From positions 310,001-374,000 of the forward strand of contig CBDFHJ010000009.1 in NCBI GenBank assembly GCA_965247635.1: 64,000 nucleotides of DNA, read 5' to 3'. Source of the DNA: CBDFHJ01 sp965247635. GTDB taxonomy: Bacteria > Chloroflexota > Dehalococcoidia > Lucifugimonadales > Australimonadaceae. Below the pieces are notes generated by a model. The model saw only the letters and a list, made by a program, of their open reading frames with translations. It did no database searches and was not told the origin of the DNA. How positions within the stretch are numbered: the stretch's first letter is position 1; the number at the start of each line of letters is the position of its first letter. The translations under genes and the position numbers were made by a program. Shown piece by piece: positions 34,656-43,246 of this stretch.

Positions 34656-35990
34656 GTGACGGCCCGCTGGACCCAGCCGGCGGTGGCAGCGGCCGCCCTT
34701 CTGCTGTTCTCGCTGGCGATCGCGTGTACATCCACTTCCTTCGAGTCCGGGCCGGATACCGAGGCGCGGCAGCCCCAGCGCATCGTCTTCGTGGCGCCCG
34801 ATCACGCCGTTTTCACCGTCGATAAAGACGGCTCCAACCAGCAGCTGCTTCTGGACAACATCGCAGTGGCGAACGTCAGCTTGCCCTTCCTCGCGACTGC
34901 CCGGGCCGCGGGTGGTATCAACTACTTTTGGCCCACCTGGTCTCCCGCCGGCGATGGAGTGGCTGTCTCTCGTACTCCAGGTACGGTCAGCAACTCGCCT
35001 TCCGCCATTGTGGTGGCCTCGGCCTACTCCGAAGGCCTACAAATGGTCCACAACGCGGTCCCCGGCGCCGTGACCAACGTGGCCAACAACGCCCCCCACT
35101 ACGTGCAGTGGTCACCCGACGGAGGCCACCTGACCTTCCTCGCGGCGGGCGCCGATATCAGGGTAAGGGGGTTGGAGATGTTTGTCGTCAACGAGCGTGG
35201 CGCTGGCGAGCCGCGTTTCCTCGCGAGCCGCGTGCCGGTGTACCACGTCTGGACACCGGACTCGTCGGCGGTGCTTATCCACAGCCAGGAGGCGCTGCTG
35301 CGCTACACGGTGGCTGACGACCGGTGGGAGGATTTAGGGCATCGGTCGTTGCTGTACCGGACACCCGCCATCAGCCCCACGGGTGACCGCTACGCCTTCG
35401 TCACCGAAGACTCCGGCGCGCCGGTCCTGGCCGTCTGGTCCGTGGCTGAAGAGACGCTCCAGCCGTTGCTGGACGTCGACCAGCGCGTATCGTTCCTCTG
35501 GTCCCCTACTGACGACGTCTTGGCCGTAACGGTCCGGTCGGTAGACAATCCCGGCCTGAACCGGGGCGTCGTGCTCTTCGACCTCGACACCGGCGAGAGC
35601 CAGACGGTAACGGACGACGACGTTATAGCGTTCTTCTGGTCACCGGATGGCCAACGGCTGGCCATCGCCGAGCACAGCGATGGTCCGCTCCTCCGGTGGT
35701 TAGTGGTGGACGAGGCAACCCGCGAGCTGGTTGCCTCTGCACCGTACATCCCCTCCTCGGACTACGCCACGCTGTTGAGCTTCTTTGACCAGTACGCCTA
35801 CTCCCACTCACCGTGGTCTCCAGACTCGTCCAGTCTGGCCTTCACCGGGAGGGTCCCCGCCGCGGACCAAGGGACACCGCCGGACCTCAGCCTGGTGTAC
35901 GTGCTCGACGTGGACGCCGGGGAAGAGCCTGAGCCCGTCGAAATCGCCGAGGGCGCGCTGGCGTTCTGGGTGCCATCGCTCGCGCGCTAG
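34656..35990 (+). CDS. TolB-like beta-propeller lipoprotein
   Basis: This 444-residue protein starts at GTG one base after the nadC stop. A signal peptide ends in a lipobox (LFSLAIAC), so it should be an exported lipoprotein. The mature part has WD40/PD40-type blades: IVFVAPDHAVFTVDKDGSNQ, YFWPTWSPAGDGVAVS, HYVQWSPDGGHLTFLA, PAISPTGDRYAFVTED, SFLWSPTDDVLAVTV, AFFWSPDGQRLAIAE and SPWSPDSSSLAFTG. That gives six to seven repeats, as in TolB C-terminal propellers. The role is unknown; such proteins often bind peptides or proteins at the cell surface. Repeat A begins at the last base of its stop codon. Confidence 0.88.
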   Translation: MTARWTQPAVAAAALLLFSLAIACTSTSFESGPDTEARQPQRIVFVAPDHAVFTVDKDGSNQQLLLDNIAVANVSLPFLATARAAGGINYFWPTWSPAGDGVAVSRTPGTVSNSPSAIVVASAYSEGLQMVHNAVPGAVTNVANNAPHYVQWSPDGGHLTFLAAGADIRVRGLEMFVVNERGAGEPRFLASRVPVYHVWTPDSSAVLIHSQEALLRYTVADDRWEDLGHRSLLYRTPAISPTGDRYAFVTEDSGAPVLAVWSVAEETLQPLLDVDQRVSFLWSPTDDVLAVTVRSVDNPGLNRGVVLFDLDTGESQTVTDDDVIAFFWSPDGQRLAIAEHSDGPLLRWLVVDEATRELVASAPYIPSSDYATLLSFFDQYAYSHSPWSPDSSSLAFTGRVPAADQGTPPDLSLVYVLDVDAGEEPEPVEIAEGALAFWVPSLAR

Positions 35991-36189
35991 CAGGGTTTCC
36001 CCTGACCCATATGCGGTGTCCCAGTCGCTTGTTACGACGTAGTGTCGTGAAGCCCACGCCGAGACGCGTCGCCAGACAGAGCGGCACCACGAGGCGGGCT
36101 GGGTGGGATAAATCAACCCGGCCTATCGTCCACTGGGCCGGACCGCTACGAGATTCCTCGTTCCGCCTACGGTGGACTCGGAATGACAG
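35990..36189 (+). repeat. repeat A copy 11 (last copy)
   Basis: This is a full copy, from GCAGGGTTTCCCCTGA, TTACGACGTAGTGTCGTGAA, CCCACGCCGAGACGCGTCGC and GGCGGGCTGGGTGGGATAAA to the final hairpin module TTCCTCGTTCCGCCTACGGT, CTCGGAATGACAG. No further copy is seen between here and 64 kb. Confidence 0.88.
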
Positions 36190-36217
36190 AAGCGGTAGGA
36201 GCCTTCGCCCAGCGAGC

Positions 36218-37162
36218 CTAGGAGAAGTCGGCCAGGAACTGGAGGGTGCGCTCCCTGGAAGCCTCCCTGTCCTCGCCAGCGACGATCACCGAGACCAGCA
36301 CTTCGCCGACGCCCATGTCAAAGAGCCCGCGCAGGCGCTCGGCCACCTGCTCTTCGCGACCGGATAGCGCCACCGCTTCGCCCATCCCGTCGCTCCACTG
36401 GCCGGATAACGCTTCGGGAAACCCCGCAGCCTCGAACATGCGCGCGTAGAACGGTATCTGCGCATAGCGGCCAAGCTGCTCCCGCACCGCGGCCGCCACC
36501 TCATCCGGGTTGTCGTGAACGCAAACGGGGGCGTGGGCTATCAGCGGTGGTGCATCGCGACCGGCCCGCTCGGCACCCCGCTGCAAGGCGGGCAAGCACA
36601 CCGAGCTCAGGTACTCGCCAGGACAGACTCAGCTAATGGCGCCGTCCGCCAGCTCCCCACACAGCTCAAAGGAAGCCTCTCGCAGCGCCGAGGCCATGAC
36701 CGGCACGTCGGGCGCCGGCGACTGAATGGCGGCGTGGGCGTGATAGTGACGTCCGTCGAACTCGACCTGCCCCTGGTGCAGCAAGGACTTGACGATGGTG
36801 AGGTACTCGCGCAGGTTGGTGAGCGGCGCTTCGAAGGATGCACCGAACATCTGCTGCATGCCGGCCCGGTGACTGGGCCCGACGCCAAGCCGGAACCGGC
36901 CTGGGGCCAGCTGGGCCAGCACCTGGACCTGCTGGACCATCGCTATCGGGTGACGGGGCCAGGTGGGCACGATGCTGGTCCCCAGCTTGATGCGCTCCGT
37001 CTGGACCCCGGCCGCGGCGAGAAGCGTGATTCCGTCCAACCCAGCCCCGCCCGTGGTCAGCCACGCCGCGGGAACACCTCGGCGCTCCAGGTCACGGACC
37101 GTCTCCACCACCTGCGTACTGGAGCCTCCCATGGTGGCCACGCCGATCACCCTCTCGCTCAT
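36218..37162 (-). pseudogene. LLM-class F420-type oxidoreductase with in-frame TGA
   Basis: This TIM-barrel flavin/F420-dependent oxidoreductase opens MSERVIGVATMGGSSTQVVE and includes LGTSIVPTWPRHPIAMVQQV, RFRLGVGPSHRAGMQQMFG and MASALREASFELCGELADGA. At ADGAIS the next codon is TGA (36631-36629). The same frame then continues without a gap as VCPGEYLSSVCLPALQRGAE, to a normal C-terminus at 36218. The family usually has Trp at that position, so TGG to TGA is the simplest explanation. With the codon read through, the length is about 314 residues, normal for the family. A GTG at 36601 could restart the C-terminal fragment, but that part alone lacks the cofactor site. Confidence 0.85.
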
Positions 37163-37204
37163 ACGACCCCCTTCCGCGCGGCTGCGGCCATACTAGTAAG
37201 GATT

Positions 37205-38572
37205 GAGGTATCTTCAAAAAGTGTGTAAACAGTCAGGCGGTGTACCCTCTCTCTGAACAACACGGGCTCGAGGCCCAAGAGAGGAGATAGACCGCCCATG
37301 AGGAAGGAAAGCACTGAGAGTAGGTCGGAGTCAAGGCCGGAGTGGGAGCAGTTGGAGGATTGGGTGCGAAGCCAGGTCCAGAGGCTGATCCAGGAGTTGC
37401 TGGAGGAGGAGGTGACGGCGTTTCTGGGAAGGGCGAAGTCGGCGCTCAGATCCGACTCGGACAACGATACCGGCTATCGGAACGGATACGGCAGAGCCCG
37501 GAGGCTTACGCTGAGTTCGGGAACGATACAGCTGAGGCGGCCGCGAGTCCGCGATACCGAGGAGCAGTTCGAGAGCCGGCTGCTGCCGCTGTTCGTCAAC
37601 AGGACCAGGAAGGTTGCTGAGTTGATCCCCGAGCTGTACCTGCACGGTCTATCCGAAGGCGACTTCGATCTGGCTTTGCGGGGGCTGCTGGGAGAGGACG
37701 CACCGGTATCGGCGAGCACGGTGGCCCGGTTGAAGTCCAAGTGGAACGATGAGCTTGCCCAATGGCGCAGCCGGCCCCTAGATGACCTGGAAGTGGTCTA
37801 CATGTGGGTGGATGGAGTCTACGTCAAGGCTGGTCTTGAGAAGGAGAAGGCGGCAGTACTGGTGGTGGTGGCGGCCCTGAGCGACGGGAGCAAGGTGGTG
37901 GTGAGCGCTGTTCCCGGATACAGGGAGTCCACAGAGAACTGGTCCGATGTGCTCAGGGACATGAGGCGCCGCGGGCTGGAGTGCCCGAGGCTGGTGGTTG
38001 GGGACGGACACCTGGGCATCTGGGGAGCTCTGCGCAACGTCTATCCGCAGGCGGCAGAGCAACGCTGCTGGAACCACAAGATCGTAAACGTGCTCGCCAA
38101 GCTTCCAAAGCGACAACAGGACCAGGCCAAGCTCATGCTGCGTACTATCCCCTACGCGCCGACTCGGACAGAGGCTGAGCGGCTCAGGACGGTGTTCACC
38201 AGGTGGTGCGGCGACCATTCCTACGAGGCGGCCTCAGAGGCCTTGGAGCGGGACTGGGACCGCATGGTCACCTTCTATGACTTCCCAAAGGAGCACTGGG
38301 GGCACCTTCGCACGACGAACCCGGTAGAATCACCCTTCGCGGCCCTCAGGCTTCGGACCGATGCCGCCAAGCGCTACAAGAGGGTCGATCGGGCGATAGC
38401 GGTGATCTGGAAAATGTTGATGGTCGCCGAACAGCGCTTCAGGCGTCTGAAGGCCCCTGAGTTGATCGAAGACGTCTATCTCGGTGCACAGTATGCGGAT
38501 GGAATCGCCATTGAGTCAACGGCTGAGAAGGTCGCCGCCTGATGTCGTTTACACACCTATTGACGTAACCTC
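37205..38572 (+). mobile_element. IS256-family element, copy 5
   Basis: This intact 1368 bp element lies 42 bases upstream of the LLM oxidoreductase start, so it probably displaced that gene's promoter. Flanking GTAAGGATT and TTGTCATTC do not match, so there is no target duplication. Confidence 0.93.
37298..38542 (+). CDS. IS256-family transposase
   Basis: This is an intact 414-residue copy with the LLEEE and RQQDQ variants. One silent base difference near the 3' end (GAGTCAACGG for GAATCAACGG) separates it from the others. Confidence 0.95.
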   Translation: MRKESTESRSESRPEWEQLEDWVRSQVQRLIQELLEEEVTAFLGRAKSALRSDSDNDTGYRNGYGRARRLTLSSGTIQLRRPRVRDTEEQFESRLLPLFVNRTRKVAELIPELYLHGLSEGDFDLALRGLLGEDAPVSASTVARLKSKWNDELAQWRSRPLDDLEVVYMWVDGVYVKAGLEKEKAAVLVVVAALSDGSKVVVSAVPGYRESTENWSDVLRDMRRRGLECPRLVVGDGHLGIWGALRNVYPQAAEQRCWNHKIVNVLAKLPKRQQDQAKLMLRTIPYAPTRTEAERLRTVFTRWCGDHSYEAASEALERDWDRMVTFYDFPKEHWGHLRTTNPVESPFAALRLRTDAAKRYKRVDRAIAVIWKMLMVAEQRFRRLKAPELIEDVYLGAQYADGIAIESTAEKVAA

Positions 38573-38596
38573 TTGTCATTCGCCCCACCCCGACCT

Positions 38597-39430
38597 CTAT
38601 CTTATCCGTCGAAGCAACGGTGACAGCCGTTGGCGCAAGGCAAGCGTCAGCTCTACCACAATCAGAATCCCCATGGCGGTGAGCACGATGGCGCCACCCG
38701 CCGCGACGTCGGCGTAGAAGGCGATAACGAGTCCGGCCACCGCGCTCAGCACGCCCGTCGCCATCGCCCAAAGCAGAGCCGCCCGAACTCCCCAGGCCAG
38801 CCGCGTGCCCACCAAAACCGGCACCACCATGAGGGCGCCCACCAGGAGCACACCCACCACCCGCATGGAAAGCGTGATGGCCGCGCCGGTGAGGATGGCG
38901 AGGCCCAGGTTTACGATTCCGAGAGGCACGCCGCTCACCCTGGCCAGGTCGCTATCGAAGGAGCTCTGGACCAGCTCCCGAAGGAAGACGCTCACAAACA
39001 CCAACGTGGCAATCGCCAGGGCCATCAGCAGCCAGAGGTCTGTGTTGGAGATGCTGAGAACGCTGCCGAAGAGGAAGCCGAAGAGGTCCACGTTGAAGCC
39101 ATCGGCCAGGCTGATGATGACCACGGCAACCGCCAGGGCGCCGTAGAGGACCACCGCCATGGCCACGTCGCCGGGCAGTCTGCCTCGCGAGCGGAGCTGC
39201 TCGACGACCACGGCGCCAAGCGAGGCCGCCCCCAGGGCCGTGTACGCTGGAAACACCTTTGTGAGCATCCCGATGGCCACGCCCATCAGCGCCACGTGGG
39301 AGAGGGTATCGGCCATAAGGGCAAAGCGGCGGAGCACCAGGAACATGCCGATGGCCGGCGCCAGCAGGCCCACCAATGCACCCCCAATGAGGGCACGCAC
39401 CATAAACTCGTATTGCAGCACCTCAGGCAT
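38597..39430 (-). CDS. znuB: metal ABC transporter permease, ZnuB/MntB type
   Basis: This 277-residue ABC-3 family permease has about eight to nine helices. It opens MVRALIGGALVGLLAPAIGM and shows LVLRRFALMADTLSHVALMG and the family segment FDSDLARVSGVPLGIVNLGL, ending in IVVELTLALRQR. It is the last gene of a fur-znuA-znuC-znuB set, three bases after znuC. It forms the channel through which zinc or manganese released by the binding protein enters. IS256 copy 5 ends only 24 bases beyond its stop. The metal cannot be decided from the permease. Confidence 0.92.
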   Translation of the reverse strand: MPEVLQYEFMVRALIGGALVGLLAPAIGMFLVLRRFALMADTLSHVALMGVAIGMLTKVFPAYTALGAASLGAVVVEQLRSRGRLPGDVAMAVVLYGALAVAVVIISLADGFNVDLFGFLFGSVLSISNTDLWLLMALAIATLVFVSVFLRELVQSSFDSDLARVSGVPLGIVNLGLAILTGAAITLSMRVVGVLLVGALMVVPVLVGTRLAWGVRAALLWAMATGVLSAVAGLVIAFYADVAAGGAIVLTAMGILIVVELTLALRQRLSPLLRRIR

Positions 39431-39433
39431 AGG

Positions 39434-40249
39434 CTAGCGGTGCTCGTGCAGGGCGTCGTGGAGCAGCACGTCGACGGGGAAGCCATACAGCCTGGAGAGT
39501 TCCTCTCGCGTGAGGGCGTGGGACGGTCCGTGGAAGAAGAGGCTTCGGTTAAGGCAGGCCACCGTGGCGACCCCCTGCATGACGGCGCCGATGTCGTGGG
39601 TCACCAACACGATGGTCATCTGCTGCTCTTCGTTGAGGCGGCGGAGCAAGGAGTACAGCTGCTCCTCGCCGCTGGCGTCGATGCCGGCGGCGGGTTCGTC
39701 CAGCACCAGCAGCTCCGGGCTACGGACCAAGGCCCGCGCCACCAGCACGCGCTGCTGCTGGCCCACCGAGAGCGACGCCAGGCGCTGGCCCTTCAGTCCC
39801 GCGACGCCCGCGGTCTCCAGGGCATTCATGACGTTGGGGGGATCGCTCCTGCGCCAGAAGGCCAGCGGACTCACCCCGCGGTAGAGCCCCTGAGACACCG
39901 TCTCGGCCACCGTAACCGGGAACCGGCTCCATATGCCGGTTAGGACCTGCGGCACGTACCCCACGCGGTGCCACCCACGAAACTCTCCCGGCGGCTTCCC
40001 GAAGAGGATGACGCTGCCCTCCTTGGGTTGAAGCATCCCCAGCGCCAGCTTCATCAGGGTCGTCTTGCCACTGCCGTTGGGGCCCAGCAGCGCGGTGAAG
40101 CTGCCTCGCTCCACACCCAGCGACACGTGCTCCAACACCGTGGCGCCATCGTAAGAGAAGCTGACGTCGCGAAACTCCAGGACCGGACCGGGTGCTGGCC
40201 CATGGGCCGCTAGATCGGTGTCATTCGTCTTAACCATCGGTTCACTCAC
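39434..40249 (-). CDS. znuC: metal ABC transporter ATPase, ZnuC type
   Basis: This 271-residue ATPase has Walker A (LLGPNGSGKTT), the Q-loop VGYVPQVLTG, the signature LSVGQQQRVLVARAL, Walker B ELLVLDEPAAGID and the H-loop VLVTHDIGAV. It matches the ZnuC/MntB ATPases of ABC-3 importers. Its start overlaps the end of znuA by eight bases, and znuB follows three bases after its stop, so the three should be translated together. Confidence 0.93.
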   Translation of the reverse strand: MSEPMVKTNDTDLAAHGPAPGPVLEFRDVSFSYDGATVLEHVSLGVERGSFTALLGPNGSGKTTLMKLALGMLQPKEGSVILFGKPPGEFRGWHRVGYVPQVLTGIWSRFPVTVAETVSQGLYRGVSPLAFWRRSDPPNVMNALETAGVAGLKGQRLASLSVGQQQRVLVARALVRSPELLVLDEPAAGIDASGEEQLYSLLRRLNEEQQMTIVLVTHDIGAVMQGVATVACLNRSLFFHGPSHALTREELSRLYGFPVDVLLHDALHEHR

Positions 40250-41189
40250 ACGCCAGGGCGGTGCGCAGCGCCTGCAAGTTCTCCTCCATCAGGGAGGGAT
40301 ACTCCTTGCCCTCCGCGTCCTGGTCATCGGACAGGTTGGATAACGGGTCCAGGGTCAGCACCTCCAGCCCCACCTCGCGGGCGAGCGTTTCCACCAGGCT
40401 GGGGTCGGTCAGCGGCTCCACCAACACGTGAGTCAGGGCCAGTGCCCGGACGGTGTCCGCCAGCCTGGCCAGGCTGGCGGGGCTGGGGACGGCCTCGGGG
40501 GAAAGGCCGGAGATGGCTAGCTGCTCGAGGCCGTACCGCTTAGCCAGGTAGCCAAAGGCGGTGTGGGCGGTGACAAAGGTGCACTGACGGCAGTCCGCCA
40601 GGCCGTCAACGTAGCGCTGGTGGAGGGCGGCCAGCTCCTCCAGCAGGGTCACGGCGTTGTCGGCGTACGTCCCGGCGTGGTCTGGGTCCGCCATGGCCAG
40701 GGCGTCCCGGATGTTCCTGACCAGGGCCATCGCCAGCACCGGGTCCAGCCACGCGTGGGGGTCCAGCGCCTCGCCGGAGCCCATCGCCCCACCGGCCTCG
40801 GACTCGTCCGACGCGCGTACCACGACCCGGTCAGCCCCGTCCACCGCCTGAATGGCATCCTCCAGCCAAGGCTCCAGGCCCAGTCCATTGGCGACCACCA
40901 CGTCCGCCGCCGCGAGTTGCCGGAGGGCTCCAGCAGCAGGCTCGAAGCCGTGGGGTTCCGCACCGCGAGGGAGCATGTTGATAACTACCACCGCGTCACC
41001 CCCGACCCGTTGGGAGAAGTACTCCAGGGGGTAGATGGTCGTGACTACCTGTAGGCGGTCTTGGACGCCCGCAGCGTCGGCGGGGACGCTTTCCGCACAC
41101 GCAGCGGCGATCATGAGGATGCTCGTTGCCGCCGAGACTCCTAGCCAATGGACTCCCCCTATGTGTTGTAAGATGAGACTTTGCATCAT
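40242..41189 (-). CDS. znuA: metal-binding lipoprotein, ZnuA/TroA type
   Basis: This 315-residue substrate-binding protein has a signal peptide ending in lipobox-like IAAAC. Likely metal ligands are His in AEPHGFEPAAG, His in ALDPHAWLDPVLA, His in FVTAHTAFGYLAKRYG and Asp in LTLDPLSNL, the TroA-fold arrangement for Zn or Mn. The His-rich loop typical of many ZnuA proteins is short (DESEAGGAMGSGEALDPH), so zinc versus manganese is open. A Fur-family gene lies just upstream on the same strand. Confidence 0.92.
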   Translation of the reverse strand: MMQSLILQHIGGVHWLGVSAATSILMIAAACAESVPADAAGVQDRLQVVTTIYPLEYFSQRVGGDAVVVINMLPRGAEPHGFEPAAGALRQLAAADVVVANGLGLEPWLEDAIQAVDGADRVVVRASDESEAGGAMGSGEALDPHAWLDPVLAMALVRNIRDALAMADPDHAGTYADNAVTLLEELAALHQRYVDGLADCRQCTFVTAHTAFGYLAKRYGLEQLAISGLSPEAVPSPASLARLADTVRALALTHVLVEPLTDPSLVETLAREVGLEVLTLDPLSNLSDDQDAEGKEYPSLMEENLQALRTALACE

Positions 41190-41234
41190 TACCGACCGCG
41201 CTTGGCGCGATGCGAGAAAGGGCTGAATGGCGCC

Positions 41235-41660
41235 TCACTCCCTTTCGAGGCACGCCTGGCAGGTGATGTACAGCTCGATCCGATGGCCCACCAGCTCGCC
41301 TACTACCTCAGGGGCCATCAAACGAAGCATCCGCTCGACGGAGGCGTGCCTGAACTCATCCACCCTGCCGCACTTGGTGCAGATGATGTGATGGTGATGG
41401 TGGGCGTGGTCCGTGCTGTAACGCGGCGCACCGTCGGGCAGGCTAGTCTTGCAGAGCACGCCCGCTTCCAGCAGCAGCCGCACGGTCCGGTAGACCGTGG
41501 CCCGGCCTACCGTGGGGAGCTCCGCGCACACCTGCTCTAAGCTGAAGACGCCATCCTTTTGAGCGAGCAGCCCCGCCACGAGCCGGCGCGGACCGGTAAG
41601 GCGGTAGCCTTGGTCCTCCAGGGCGACAAGCAGGTCGGGTTTCACCACAGCGTTGAGCAT
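41235..41660 (-). CDS. Fur-family metalloregulator (Zur-like)
   Basis: The start at 41660 (MLNAVVKPDLLVALEDQGYR) gives a normal 141-residue Fur protein. The frame is open further up, but a -10 element at 41714-41722 lies inside that extension. The winged helix is RLTGPRRLVAGLLAQ...RATVYRTVRLLLEAG. The metal sites are HAHHHHHIICTKCG and the C-terminal CQAC pair. Co-direction with znuACB, 45 bases further down, argues for a zinc-sensing Zur-type repressor controlling this locus. Manganese or iron sensing is not excluded. Confidence 0.88.
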   Translation of the reverse strand: MLNAVVKPDLLVALEDQGYRLTGPRRLVAGLLAQKDGVFSLEQVCAELPTVGRATVYRTVRLLLEAGVLCKTSLPDGAPRYSTDHAHHHHHIICTKCGRVDEFRHASVERMLRLMAPEVVGELVGHRIELYITCQACLERE

Positions 41661-41713
41661 CAGCCAGTTCCGCCTAAGGGTTTCGTGGCTAAACGAGGTG
41701 CGCCAGTTGAGAC

Positions 41714-41722
41714 ATTCTATCA
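41714..41722 (-). promoter_or_regulatory. extended -10 promoter of the fur-znuACB locus
   Basis: The minus strand reads TGATAGAAT. The short inverted pair TGAGA...TCTCA flanks it at about 30 bp span and could be part of an operator. No clear Zur or Fur box is recognised. Confidence 0.45.
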
Positions 41723-41761
41723 CTTCATGGCATCTCATGGCGTGGAGAGAGGTCATCGGTC

Positions 41762-41917
41762 TTAGCCACTGTTTGTGGACAATGCGTTGATGAGGCCCGT
41801 GAAGAGCAGAATGGCTCCAGCAGCCACAGCGCTAGCGGCGACCGCCCGGACGCCAATCAGCTTGCTTTCACGAAACGCGACGATGCCGCCCGCGGTCAAT
41901 GCCGCGCCGAGGATCAA
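41762..41917 (-). CDS. possible small membrane protein
   Basis: A minus-strand frame gives LILGAALTAGGIVAFRESKL, then IGVRAVAASAVAAGAILLFT and GLINALSTNSG before TAA. It has two plausible hydrophobic helices joined by a charged turn. Only a TTG start (41917) is available. The frame reads sensibly a little further upstream (EWKPRFIF) without a start codon, so the true start may be mutated. No family is recognised. Coding status is uncertain. Confidence 0.3.
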   Translation of the reverse strand: MILGAALTAGGIVAFRESKLIGVRAVAASAVAAGAILLFTGLINALSTNSG

Positions 41918-41976
41918 GAAGATGAATCTTGGTTTCCATTCCGCGCCTCAATTCTAGTTCGCCCTGTCGCCTCGGA

Positions 41977-42990
41977 TCACTGGGCGACGAAGGTCTCCGT
42001 CACGTCGTTGACCTCCACCGTGTAGCGCTTGCCCGACTCGAAATCGGTGCCTAGTGAAACGCTGGTGGTGACGGTCCCGTAGACCTCGGCGCAAGCTATG
42101 CCCGGGTCTGTTGGGTGCCAGTTGAGCATCTCAATCCGAACCGTATCGTCGTCGCGGGTCAGGTAGTAGCCGCCGTAAGAGAAGCAAGCGTTCGGCAGGC
42201 CGGAGACCACACGCACGCGATACTGGGCCGGGAAGCTCTCCAAAATCAGGACCTCAACGCTCTCGATGGGTGCCGGGGCCAAGACCTGACCAGCGGCATA
42301 CGTCCTTCCATCTTCCCAAACGAGCTGCTCCTTGGTCCGCGCGTCGAAGAAGTCGGGGACGCGGCCATCGCCATTGCCGGTGATTCCACCGTCCGGATGG
42401 CCGATGATGTTACCGCTGGCGTCGTACAGGTTGCTGAAAAAGTCGCAGCAGCGTGCAACCGGCACGAAGTAAACGGTCTGGCCCTCGTACTCGTAGCGGG
42501 TTATGGATGCCGGCAGGTCCGCCACTGGTTCGTTCTCTAGCCGCGTTATGAGCTGGTTGAGCCATTCTGGTGCGTCCGACACGGACACCACGACCTCCGT
42601 GGTCTGCTCAAAGCCTACGACGTCGCTCACCCGTATGGTGTGCATCCCCGCAGGCACGTTCTCAAAAACGAACTCCAGGATTGGGAGAGGGGTATTGACC
42701 TGTTCAGGGTCCCTGCCATCCAGAGTTACCCGGACATCGATACCTGCAAACACACGCAGCAGCACCGTAACGGTGGCGCCGTCCACCTGGACGCCTTCCA
42801 GGTCCCACTCTCGGGTAACCCAGAGAGTAGGTGTCGGCGAGGGTGTCGGGGTGGGTGAGGCAGTGGGCGTGGGCGATGCGGTAGGCGTGGGCGTGGGAGT
42901 GGGGGTCGCCGTTGGCGCTGTGCCTGCGCACGCCGACAGCACCACCAGGGCCACCGACAAGCCGATGAGGGACACGAGCGATTTCATCAC
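41977..42990 (-). CDS. PT-rich lipoprotein with DUF6970-like domain
   Basis: This 337-residue protein begins at GTG or the next ATG after GAGGAGG. A lipobox (VVLSAC) is followed by a Pro/Thr/Ser spacer of alternating TP pairs (about residues 24-55). A beta-sandwich-like segment comes next (DVRVTLDGRDPEQ, PAGMHTIRVSDVVG). Residues about 140-215 carry the pattern WLNQLITRLENEPVADLPAS, YEYEGQTVYFVPVARCCDFF and GGITGNGDGRVPDF, which resembles DUF6970. The C-terminal part ends in a separate beta domain (TSVSLGTDFESGKRYTVEVN). It should be surface-anchored; the function is unknown. Confidence 0.8.
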   Translation of the reverse strand: MMKSLVSLIGLSVALVVLSACAGTAPTATPTPTPTPTASPTPTASPTPTPSPTPTLWVTREWDLEGVQVDGATVTVLLRVFAGIDVRVTLDGRDPEQVNTPLPILEFVFENVPAGMHTIRVSDVVGFEQTTEVVVSVSDAPEWLNQLITRLENEPVADLPASITRYEYEGQTVYFVPVARCCDFFSNLYDASGNIIGHPDGGITGNGDGRVPDFFDARTKEQLVWEDGRTYAAGQVLAPAPIESVEVLILESFPAQYRVRVVSGLPNACFSYGGYYLTRDDDTVRIEMLNWHPTDPGIACAEVYGTVTTSVSLGTDFESGKRYTVEVNDVTETFVAQ

Positions 42991-43029
42991 GGTCTAACCT
43001 CCTCAAAGAACCAGCGACGAGGCCTAAGT

Positions 43030-43246
43030 CTACTGGCCGTTATGGTTCATTCCAAGGGACCGATGGAGCCAGGAATCGCGTTGCTTTCCGCCGGCGACGC
43101 TCGTGAGGTGCTCCCAGTCGGCGGGCAGTACGCCCAGCGCCCTAGGCTTCCTTGGAGGGGTCCAGGCTGCCTTATGCCCGCTGGTTCTGGCCGTTAGCTT
43201 CTTGATTACTTCAGTTGCTATCAATGTCCTGTCCTTGTGGTTTACT
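43030..43246 (-). pseudogene. 3' remnant of an unknown gene, cut by IS256
   Basis: The minus-strand frame reads VNHKDRTLIATEVIKKLTAR and continues to RSLGMNHNGQ and a stop. It runs straight out of the end of IS256 copy 6, with no start of its own. I do not recognise the family. Confidence 0.35.

Noticed and set aside
36218..37162. Genome-wide recoding of TGA as Trp or selenocysteine
   Set aside because: Many intact genes in the window end in TGA and use TGG for Trp. No SECIS-like context was recognised. A single nonsense change is simpler.
42840..42925. Simple GT/GC-rich repeat as a regulatory microsatellite
   Set aside because: It encodes the Pro-Thr spacer of a lipoprotein, a usual feature of such proteins.
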